In this document: piece after piece, positions 33,701-45,700 of the stretch
Layout of the letters: every line of letters starts with the position of its first letter
Position numbering within the stretch: the first letter of the stretch is position 1
Assembly (NCBI RefSeq): GCF_001659605.2
Contig: NC_035170.2
Span: 9,749,508-9,813,507, forward strand
DNA length: 64,000 nt
From: Manihot esculenta
Lineage: Eukaryota; Streptophyta; Magnoliopsida; Malpighiales; Euphorbiaceae
Reading direction: 5' to 3'
Program-made: the position numbers and the translations under genes
Notes under the pieces: model-generated
Seen by the model: the letters and a program-made list of their open reading frames with translations, nothing else
Told to the model about the DNA's origin: nothing
Databases searched by the model: none

Positions 33701-36700
33701 TGCATTCAAATTTCGGAAAATGATTGAAAAGGAGTGGGTCTATAGTTTTTTTTTTTCAGGGTTGAATAACGAATATGATCCAATTCGGGTCCAAGTGTTG
33801 GGGAAAAACCCTTTTCTTTCTCTAGAAGAGGCCAACGCCCGTGTTCAACAAGAGGAAAGTCGTTGATATGCTATGCTCTATACTGCACCAATTGAAAAGG
33901 TTGGGTTGGCTACTAGTTTGAGCACACCGCAGCCTCCTAATTCTGAGAAAGATTATCTGCATTGTGACTATTGTGGAAAACCATGGCATACGAAGGAGAC
34001 TTGTTGGAAGTTACATGGTTGTCCCACAAATGCAGATTGAGCAGGATCTCTTGTTGACAGAAGATCCACTTCTGGCTATTGCACATTTGTGGGAGGGAAC
34101 TTTGTCATCTGGAGGAGAAAAAATAAAAAGTCGTTGCTTGGTAAAGTGCTGAAACAAAATACAGAGTAATGGCCCAAGGTGTGTGGGTGAGCTTTTATGG
34201 TTGCCGAAGTTATTCGAGGAGAGGAGGTTGCCCGAGAGAGACAAGATAACTTTGTATTGTGACAACAAAACTGCAATCAGTATAGCAAAAAATCCAATTC
34301 CATGTGACCGAATACTCTAAAATTCTCCAAAATTCTTTAGAAAAAGTTATCCAAACAAAGCCTATTTTATGGCTTCATTTTGCTTGTAAATTCATGCCCT
34401 TGTTGGTAATTATCTTCATTTAGTATTTTCTTTTTTAGTTTGTAGTTGCTTATAGATTAGGTCTTTAAATTGTAGTGATTCTTACTATACTGTCAAAAGT
34501 TGCATTTTGCAATCTTTTAATTGCTTTGCTGGTGTATTTGAGTCTCTTGCCATTCTTTCTTCCCTTCATAATGTTTGGAGATATTGTTTGCATTGTTTCA
34601 GGTTGAGGGCATTCATAAACCTTTTACTGGGGTGGCTAAAAGGATTCCTCTTTCATATGTGGCTTATGTTCCTGCTATTCCCAACCTGCAGAAGTAATTT
34701 CTTCAAAACAATAAAAATAATTCCTTTCTTCAAAACAACTTTGTATTTATTTTTGGCTATTCTTAATGAATCTTAGTTTGTTCTAGTCGAGTTTGTAATT
34801 AATTACACTCTTTTTAATTCTTTTTCTCTCTTATAATTTAGGGAATATGGTGAACTTTTAGTGAGCTGTGGTTTGATCGGGGAGGCAATTAAAATCTTTG
34901 AGGGTTTAGAGTTGTGGGACAATTTGATATACTGTAACTGGTAAGCTGTTGCTTGATAGCCATTGTCCACGTGAACTTGTTCATTGTTTTGTAAATAGCT
35001 ACATGTATTTGTTCTTTGTTTCTGGTGTCATGTGGGTCTCATGTGTGGTACTACATAATAAAACAGCTTACTGGGGAAAAAAGCAGCAGCTGTTGAACTC
35101 ATCAAGACACGATTATCTGAAATACCTAGTGATCCAAGACTCTGGTATGCTAACCTCCTCCTCTTCCTTCTTTTCTTTATCTTGCAAAACTTTTTGTAAC
35201 TTGTGGTCTTTGGTCCTGCTTGTTATTTCTTTTTATGTCAACATAGCTATAAGAACATAAACGGTTGAACAATTTTTGATGGACATCTGCCAATCTCTCC
35301 CATAACTCTTTTTTAGTTGATCTGATTGTTGTAATAGTGGTGGTTTTGTCCAGCACCCACAAAATGGAGTCGTCGGCAGTCGCTGACTGTTAATTTAAAT
35401 TCTATGCAAAAGAAGTCTTTCAAGGAGGATTGGACCTTTGAACTTCTTTGGTGAAGAAGTATTATGGGGGTGTTGAAGAGTGGGGGGGGGGGGATATTTC
35501 TTTTGTTTCTTAGCTAAAAGAATTTTACAATGTTGAAATGTAAATGTATTGCAATGTCCAATTTGCAAGTCATCAGGTTGTAGCACAGAATTAATTGTGT
35601 TTGAGTGCACAATTTTCTTTGCAAAATGGTTTGCCCTTTTCTTTTCTTTTCTTTTCTTTTTTTTGAATATTTTCGACTAATTTGTTCAGATGAAATTGTT
35701 ATTTTTTTTAAATGTAGCATACAAGAATAAGAGGCACTTTTTCTGTTTTTAGAGAATCTTAGCTGCAGAATTCTTGAGCTAAGCTCTAGTAATGAATGCA
35801 TAATAAATTGTAGAAGTAACTGTAGATGTTGCTTTCCCATGAAACAAATTTCATTTGGGTTTTGTAGCGAGACAAATCTCCTGGATTCCATAATTTCAAT
35901 TCAGTGAATGTTACTCGTGTATTATCAATTGTTTTCAATGAAGGTTGCCTGTGATTCACTGATTTCGCCTATTTTTTACCTACATTTAGTAGTAGCAGAC
36001 TAGAATGGATATTACCATTTGCATCTGTTATCTAACATAATTGAAGTGCTTTGACTGCTGATGTGCTTAAAGATACTTGCGAAATTTTATTATATGTATA
36101 GCATGATAATGAGAAGAGTTTAATGGGATGGGCTCACTCTGGATCTTTTAGTTCAATGATTAGATACTGTATTCACATGTTGATAAACTTATTTTCTAGG
36201 TGTTCGTTGGGTGATATTACAAATGATGATAGTTGCTATGAAAAAGCCCTTGAAGTTTCTAACAACAAATCTGCCCGTGCAAAGGTGATTTTCAGTGCTT
36301 TCAATCAATCTACACTGGCATGCTTTTAGGTTAATATTTTCTTGAGCTAGTCCATTTTGTATGCCAGAGATCTCTTGCTCGTAGTGCATATAATAGAGGG
36401 GATTATGAGACATCTAAAATCCTTTGGTATGTTTGCTTATTTTACTACAATTCCTTTCTATGAATTGCATATGATATTATTTATTGAGAAATACAGAGAA
36501 TCAACTCTGGTTACACCACAGGGAGTCTGCAATGGCCTTGAATTCTTTATATCCAGATGGTTGGTTTGCACTTGGTGCTGCTGCGTTGAAGGTATCTATG
36601 CTATTTTTGGTTCAGTTTTCTGGTATTTTATTTTATCTCTGCAGGTTTTGGAACTTACTAATGAAAATACTGGTACAGGCTAGGGATGTTGACAAAGCTT

Positions 36701-39700
36701 TGGATGGATTTACTCGAGCTGTTCAACTGGATCCTGAAAATGGGGAGGCTTGGAATAATATTGCATGCTTGTATGTTATCCTTTTCTTTTCTTGTTCTCC
36801 TCTTTCTTTGTCTTTTCATTCATCCCTACTATAAGATTATATAGTTCTAAATAACGTAATGGCTGTTGTTTTAAAGATTTTTGAAGGGTCTAGCATCCGT
36901 TGCCCCTATAAGATTACATAGTTTTAAATAACATAACCGCTGTTATTTATAGGTTTTTGGGGTCCGTTATTCGTTATTCCGTTATTTAAAAGCATCCTAC
37001 AAGTTCTACAGGTAATAGCCATTACCACCATATGTAATGGCAACAGCCATTGTTACGGCAGTCATTGTCCCCAATAATGCATTTGCTAGAAGTGACATGC
37101 ACACATAGTTTTCTTCCTTTCTTTTTATTTTTGAGTGTTCCAATAATCCAAAGTAGGTGTTTCTAATCATATTCTCTCAAAATTTTACTCAAATTTCCCT
37201 TCCAATTTTACAAATCTCATCATAAATATCTCTACTCTACTGTTGGTTCTTGTTACAGGTTATAGGAAGTAAATATGTTGATATAGGAAGTATTGATAGA
37301 TATGTTAGTTGCTTAATCTTAGGATTGCATAATCATAGATTTGATTTTCTTTCATTTCTATATAAGGTTTTTCATGTATAAATTTATTGTAATCTCTATT
37401 ATAATAGACACAATAAATATTACCATTCTATATGGTATCGGAACCTCACACCTAGAGATTTGAATTTTTTTCCTGTTCTGTTTGGAAATTTGGGGCTTCT
37501 GTTCTTTTAGGTTACCCTTATAGGTTAACATGTCTCTTACCGCTCTCCAGGCAGGACGCCGGAGAGCCGGCGAAGCTACCCTAAAGAGCTGACGGTTGTC
37601 CGGCCAGCAAGTGAGCTTCACGTGCAGCAACAAGTTTTCTAACATCGTCCCATTCGCCAGCGTGTGGAGGCGCATCGCGTGTCCGTTGCTGCTTCGGCCA
37701 CCCTCGCCGAAGTCGCCTCGAAGCACCTTCTTTAGTTTTGTGGTGCGTTTGCCGTTTTGGTGTTGGTGTTTGGTGGAGGTGTTTTTGGTTTGGATTGCAT
37801 TCTGGTACTGTTCACGTCTTGTTTCTTCTGTTTCTTTTGTTGCCATTACTTTAGGTTGGTTGTTCTCATGGCTGAAGTTAAAAATACCGTAACTGAGGTG
37901 ATTCCTGTGATAACTAAAATTACAGAAAACAAATTAAATGGATCTAATTTTCTGGATTGGAATAAGACTATCCGTATTTATTTACGAAGTATCGGAATGG
38001 AGGATCATATCCTCCAATTGATGACACTAGAAAGATTGGATGAGGGATGATGCTCGATTATTTTTGCAGATTTGAAATTCCATTCATAGTGAGGTAATCA
38101 ACTTTATTAATTACTATGAATTTGTTAAAGAATTAATGGTTTATTTGGAGTTCTTATATTCTAGCAAAAAGGAATATTTTTTGCATTTATGATGTGTGTA
38201 AGACGTTTTATCGAGCTGAGAAACATGACAGAACATGACAGAACTCTGACTTCATATTTTATGGATTTTAAGATTGTGCGAGGAACTTAATGTCCTGATG
38301 CCTTTTAGTACAAATGTAAAAACTCAACAAGTTCAATAAAAGCAAATGACGCATAGGGTTTTCTTGTAGGTCTTTCTTTAGAGTTTGAGACAGCTAAATC
38401 TCATATTCTTTCTGACTTACATGATGTTTTCATTAGGGTGTTGCATGCAGAATCTTCCTTTCCAATTCTTATACACACCACTAGTGCCCTTGTTAGTCGC
38501 AATGACAGTGGCAGAGAATAACAGAGGTGGGAACAGGTTTTGATGACGGTAGAGGATCTCAGCGTCTTGGAGAAGTAGTTCCTACTTCGGACTCTGATGG
38601 AATCATTTGTTATTACTGTCATGAATTTGGACACACTAAAAAGACATGCCTGAAACTTCAGAATAAGAATCAGCCCTCATAAATGGCACGTATGGCAGTT
38701 GAGGTCTAATCAGGAAATTTTGATATTTGCAGATGAGTATGCACAATTCACTTAATATCAGGCATCTCTGAAATTCTCTAATTCTTCTATCACTGCAACT
38801 GCCAAGTCAGGTGGCTCTACTGCATGCCTTGTGTCTTTATCCTCCAAATGGGTTATTGAGTCTGGTGCTACCGATCATATATATAGTAATTCTACCCTTT
38901 TGTCCAATCTTAAGTCTCATGCATCGTTGTCTTATGTTACTCTTGCTAATGTCACTAAATCTTCTGTCGTGGGTTCTGGGCATATCAATTTAACACCTTC
39001 TCTTTTTGTATCCTCTGTGTTATATCTTTCTAAATTTTCCTTTAATTTACTTTCTGTTAGTAAACTCACTCGTACATTGAATTTTTGAGTCTCATTCTTT
39101 CCAGTCTTTCCTGATCATTGTGTTTTTTAGGATCTTTCTACAAAGTAGATTATTGGTAGAGGGCGTGAGTCAGAGGGATCTTTACATCTTAGATCAGCAA
39201 CTACTTAGATCTCTTACATGTTCCGCGAGTTTAACGCCTTTTGATATTCATTATCGATTGGGGCACCTTTCTCTCTCTGCTTTAAAGAAATTATGTCCAC
39301 TGTTTCACTTATTATCTGTTTTAGATTATGAGTGTTGTCAATTTGCCAAATATCACCGTTTACCTGCAGTATTTCGAGTCAATAAACGGGTTTCGTCCCC
39401 CTTTGAGTTAGTATATTCAGATATTTAGGGTATTTGTCCTATTGTATCTAATTATGGTTTTAAGTATTTTGTTATATTTTGTTGATGATTTTTCTCGCAC
39501 TACTTGGTTATTTTTAATAAAGAGTCATTTAGAATTATTCTCAATCTTTTGTGATTTCTATGTTAAAATTCAAACTCAATTCAATATTTTTATTCGAATA
39601 TTGCAAAGTGATAATGCTAAAAAATATATTTTTTTAAAATTTCAAATTTATTTGTCACAAAAAAGATTCTTCATCCGTCTTTCTGTGTTGACACTCCTTG

Positions 39701-42700
39701 ATAGAATGCCAAGCCCTAGGCTCCTTCCCTTCAAATGCAATCAATTCTATCTTTGACAACATGGATTCAATAGTAGGGAATTAACAGAGTTACCTTGTTC
39801 TTTAAGAGCCCCAAGCTTGGGTTTAGGAAGCAGCTGTCTATTTTTTGGTATTGCCCCCTTCGCTGCTCCGTTTTCTTGGACCCCTTTGGAATTGCTATAT
39901 TTTTCTTTGCCCTTTGCTTTCATATCTCCTAGCATTATCCCTCCCATGAAGGCTCGCACCTCATCTCTAAATCCATCACTCTCAACATTTGCTTTGCTGA
40001 CTGTTTCTTTTAGTGCCTCCAAAATCCCGTATTTTTCTGTACCGCAGAATGCAAGAATCTGACTTGCTCCTCCAATTTCGCCACTCTTAACTTCTTCTGG
40101 GGTTACCACTACACTCTGTCATCTTGCGACTCCTAGAGATGAACAAGATCTTGGTCCACCTCCTAAAGTGCTGTGATACCAACTTGTCACAAAAACCCTA
40201 ACTGTGGGTCTCAGTAACCATAGAAATACAAGAAAAGAAGAAGAGTTTGGGGAGGGGAGATAGAATGCAGAGAAAGAGAAGAGAGAAGAGATAAGAGAGA
40301 AGTATTAGAGAAAAAGATATATTTTCTTCATTGATCTTCGAAGATGTCTAATACAACTGAGCTGTAAACTCTTATACTCTAGCTGGAATTAGTTATTCTC
40401 AACTAATTGTAACTGCCTACAGCTACCCTTTAACAACCTTTCCCTCCAGTTCCCTAGACTTCCTAACCTTCTTCTCTTATATGTAACAGAGGGGATATGA
40501 AGTGCCTTCATATCTTAGGCAGGTTGTTTAGGGTAACTAAGGAAAATAGGATCTTCTCAACACACTCGCTCAATTAAGCATGTGGTGGAATGCGCTTTTT
40601 GACATCAGTAAAATTGTTTATTGGTTATGAAAATAAACAATAACATGCATTGGAGCTAAATAAAATTACGAGTTGCTATCCAACTTTTCCCAATAAGTTA
40701 AAAGGAAAATTTTATGTATTTGGCCATTACTATTCCTTATTTCTTTATCACTGAGGACTGTAATGATTTAAAATAAGATGAATAACCGTCTTGTAATTTA
40801 TAAGACTAGATATGTGTTTATTTATGAAGAACAAAAGAGATCGGGGATTCAATACAAACCCTCGTAAGTCTTTCCTAAAGCCAATTGGAAGCATTTTCAA
40901 TTCTATTTTTACTATATTATAAAATTGAAAATCAATTTCTCACCTTAGGTGTTGCTCATAATCGTAACCTGAGCCCATATTGGAGAAGATGTAGTACATT
41001 ACAACTGTTATTCTTTTTCTATTAGTAGGAAACCTAATGTGTCTTTTTATTTTTCTTTACCTATTTTTTCAATTTTATTTCACTTGCAAGGTTTGCTTTT
41101 GTTGGCATATTTACTGGTTCTTTGAATTAAAGAATGTTGGTGTCTGTACCAGCTATATAACTTGTAAATCTTGCAATAATATACTTCCCATATTATTATA
41201 TGCTCATTCCTTGGGCATGTGAAAGGGCCAGCCCTAGATTGTGCATTTTGCTAAAGAAGCAAAAGAGCACACGATTTGATGATAAATAATAGGCAAAGCT
41301 AATCCATTTCCTTCTCTGGCCACCAAAACTGCATTTAGATCTAAGGTCCTTAACCTTAATGTCCTTTCTTCCTATGAATAAGAGTTGTAAAGTGGAATTT
41401 ATTTCATATCACAATATAAGCAGCGGAATAATAATCTATATTATATATTGATTTTCTAAGATGTGCACCTAAATTCATGTTGTAATAAACCTATACATTG
41501 CACCTTGTGCGTTCTTTGCTTTTGTTAAATTTGGTTCAAATTTAATTCCGTCCAAAAGGTAATTCAAGAGGGAGTAGGAGTGTCTAAGGCCACATCCCCT
41601 CACGTTCAAAACTCCATTGGAATAGAGTGGAGGCCCAACATCGGTGAGAGGCTGATACCATGTTAAAATTGGGTCAGGCTTAATTTACCAAAAAGCTAGC
41701 TTAAAAGTTAGTTTAAGAGAGACGAGTATTTAAGACCCTTGTAAGGAACACGTTACCCCTGTCCTAAACAAATATGAGATTCAACGTATCCGCTCATTCC
41801 CAATGCTATACTTGAAACATATTGAAGGACCAACATCGATGTCACTCCCAATACTATACTTGAAACATATTGGAGGACCAATATCGATGGGTGGCTCTGA
41901 TATCATGTTAAATTTGGGCCAGACCTAATTTATCCAGAAGCTAGCTCAAGAGAGGAGTGTTTAATGCCCTTATAAGCAGCACGTTACTCCTATCCCACGT
42001 TACCTTCATCCCAAATCAACGTGGAATTCAACAGCTTTCAATTACATCCAAAACAGTTTGCAAGTTTTATTGTGATCACCTGATGTTGGTTGTCTTTGGA
42101 GTTTGGATTTCATTATCAGTTAGTGTATCTATTGTTTCTTATACCACCTTGCCTCTGAGTCCTTTGCACTTAAATACGACTTTGTACTTATATAGGACTT
42201 AAATAGCACCTGCACTCCTAGTTAAATATCACTGATATTTAACTCCTAAATGCTTTCTGGTTCCCACAATCCTGCAAGAAAGCTAAAGTGAAACCATTAG
42301 GGCAAGGATCTTATGTAAGAAGCTGGTTGGCAAAAAATTTTGAAGCATAGGATTGTTTCCTAATTTCCCTCTTCTGGGGTATAAAAAGATAATATTTATT
42401 GTATTTTATAATAGAGATTACAACCTATTTATACATGAGAAACAACCGTATCTAAATAGGAAGGAAAATCAAGCCTATGATTATACAAACCCTAAGATTA
42501 AGCAACTGACCAATTTATCAATATTTATTTCTTATATTAACATATTTACTTCCTATAACCTATAACACTCCCCCTCAAGTTGAAGCATAGATGTTAATCA
42601 TGCCCAACTTGTTACATATATAATCAACTCGAGTCCCATTTAGAGCTTTAGGGAAGATATCTCCTAGTTGTTCTCCAGTTCAAATATGTCCTGTTGATAT

Positions 42701-45700
42701 TATCTTTTGTTGGATCTTTTCACGAACAAAATGACAATCAATCTCGATGTGTTTAGTCCTCTCATGAAATACTGGATTGGAGGCAATGTGGATAGTTGAT
42801 TGATTATCACACCACAACTTAGCTGGCATCGAATTTGTGAACCCAACTTCTTCCAATAGTTGACGTACACCACAAGACTTCACAAACGGCTTGTGTCATG
42901 CCTCGATATTCAAATTCAGCACTAGAATGGGAGATCATATTTTGCATCTTACTTTTCCATGAGACTAGGTTACATCCCACAAAAACACAATATCCAGTAG
43001 TTGACCTTTTATCAACCTTCGAGCTTGCCCAATCAGTATCAGAAAAGCATTCAATATTTGAGTGTCCATGGTTACCATAGAATAGGCCTTGCCCTGGGGC
43101 CCCTTTAAGGTAACAAAGAATCTGCCCAGAGCATCCCACTGGGCAACAATAGGAGAGGACATAAACTAACTTACCACACTCACTAAATATGTAATATCAG
43201 GACGAGTCACTGTCAAATATTCAGTTTGCCAACTAATCTTCTATACCTTTCAGGATCTACAAATGGCTCACTGTCTTCTGTGGTAAGTTGAAGGTTAGGG
43301 GTCATTGGAGCATTACAAGGTTTATCAAGAACATATTTTCTTTGAGATAAGAAGATGTTTTTCTTACACCGCATAACTTCGATTCCCAAGAAATATTTCA
43401 AGGAGCCCAAATCCTTTGTATGAAACTGTATTTTAAGAAATTATTTTAGGGATGTGATGCCAGTAACTAGGGGTGAGCATTCGGTCGGTTCGGTTCAAAA
43501 CCGAACCGAACCGAAATAACCGAAAACCGAATTGCAGTATTTTACATAAACCGAACCGAACCGAATAAGAGAAATAACCGAATCAAACCGATTTGGTTCG
43601 GTTCGGTCGGTTTGATCCGTTAAACCGATTTTCAAACTTTTCATTATTCTTTTTACTCTTTTTAGATTGATTTTTAGTGTTCTAAAATTCAATCTAAAAA
43701 GAGTAAAAAGAACAATCACAGCACACAAATTCAACACACAAATTCAACAATCAAACATTCAACACACAAATTCAACAATCAAACGTACACAAATTCAACA
43801 ATCAACAGCAAATAACACTTGCCAAAATAACACTTGCCGACTGAGGGCTGTGGAATAAGCACTTGCCGACTGAGGGCTGTGGAATAAGCACTTGCCGACT
43901 GTCCGACGACGCGTGGAGAGCCGATAGAGTACAACGACCGACGCCGATGATGAATCAATTCAGTTGAGAGGAAAGTGGAGGCACAGGTGCGAGAATCTCG
44001 CGGCGAGATGAGAGATTGTCGACTGCCCGACGACGCGTGGAGAGCCGATAGAGAGCAACGACCGACGCCGATGGTGAATCAGTCCAATCGAGAGGAGAGT
44101 GGAGGCACAGGCGCGAGAATCTCGCGGCGAGATGAGAGATGGAGCAGAGCACAGAGAGAGAGATGGAGCAGATGGAGCAAAGCACAGAGAGAGAGATGGA
44201 GCAGATGGAGATGAGAGATGGAGCAGATGGAGCAGAGCACAGAGAGAGAGATGGAACAGAGCACAGAGAGAGAGATGGAGCAGATGGAGATGAGAGATGG
44301 AGCAGATGGAGCAGAGCACAGAGATGAGAGGAGCACTGGCGGCACGCACGAAGACATAGAAATTTGTTTTAGATTTAGGGAAGGGAAGGGAAGGGAAGGG
44401 AAGGGAAATAGGGAATAGGGAACTATTAAAACGACGTAGTATAGGTGATTTCGGTTCGGTTCGGTCTAATCGAAATTTTTACGTCTAAAACCGAACCGAA
44501 CCGAAATCACCGATTTTTTAAAAATTTCAAACCGAACCGAACCGAAAAAAAATAAAATCGAACCAAAATTTTAAAATTAATCGGTTCGGTCGGTTATTTC
44601 GGTTTAAACCGAATACTGCTCAGCCCTACCAGTAACGTCACTTCCTGTTATAACAATATCATCCACATATATTACAAGTAGAATTACTCCACTATCAGAA
44701 TTTCTATAAAACACTGAGTGATCACACTTACTCATCTTCATTCCAAACTGTTGGACCACCTCACTAAACCTGTCAAACCATGCCCGAGGACTCTGTTTCA
44801 AGCCATAAAGGGATTTCCGCAGGCTACAAACCTTGCCTGACTTTCCTTGAGCAACAAAATTAGGTGGTTGCTCAATATAAACCTCCTCCTGAAGATCTAA
44901 TATCCAGTTGATGCAAAGGCCAATCATGTGTAGCTGTCAAGGAAATAAACAATCGAACATATGCGAGCTTGGCAACTGGGGAGAATGTATCAGAATAGTT
45001 AACTCCATAAGTTTGTGCATAACCTTTGGCCACTAAATAGGCCTTGAGGCAAGCAACAGATCCATCATGGGTTTACTTTCACTGCAAATACCCATTTGCA
45101 CCCAATAGTCTGCTTTCTTGGGGGCAAGGACATCAACTCCCAAGTACCATTAGCATCAAGGGCCATCATTTTCTCTTCCATTGCAACACGCTAGCCAGGA
45201 TGGGACAAATCCTCAATAACAGTTTTGGGAGCTGAAATAGAATCTAAAGCAGGGGCAAAATAAAGAGAACAGGATAGTTGATTATAAGAGATTCAAGATG
45301 AAATAGGACAAGTGCAAGTATGTTTACCTTTGCGAAGAGCAATGGGCAAATCCAAATCAGACAGTGAAGGATCAGCGGGAGCAGGACCTATCGACGAAGA
45401 AGCGGGTAGTGGAGCGGAGTCAGAGTCCTCTAAGCGTCTGGAATACACATGAAAGATGGGAGGGCGACCTAGCACATGAGCGGAAGGTGTAGGAGTAGTC
45501 TGAGGAGACAGAGAGCGAACAATGTATAACAAGAGGTCATCTTCCTCTCCCTGGGTGTTATAAATAGATGATGGTGGAAAAAATGGAGTGGACTCAAAGA
45601 ATGTTACATCCGCAGACACAAGATATTGATTCAGATCAGGAGAAAAATGATACCGTTTCTGACGTTGAGAGTAGCCAAGGAAGGCACGTTTGAGTGATTT

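Larger units (their letters stand above)
30781..34601 (+). other. Intron 7 of the TTC27-like gene (3.8 kb)
   Basis: GT-AG intron. The left part (30781-32440) is T-rich without recognised features apart from a T run followed by TA repeats near 31755-31785. The right part holds a GC-rich repeat and a copia remnant, described separately. Confidence 0.75.

Noticed and set aside
43960..44349. Ser/Leu/His-rich minus frames of 76-129 codons
   Set aside because: They are products of the GAGATGGAGCAGA minisatellite in the hAT-type element; all frames stay open because of the repeat.
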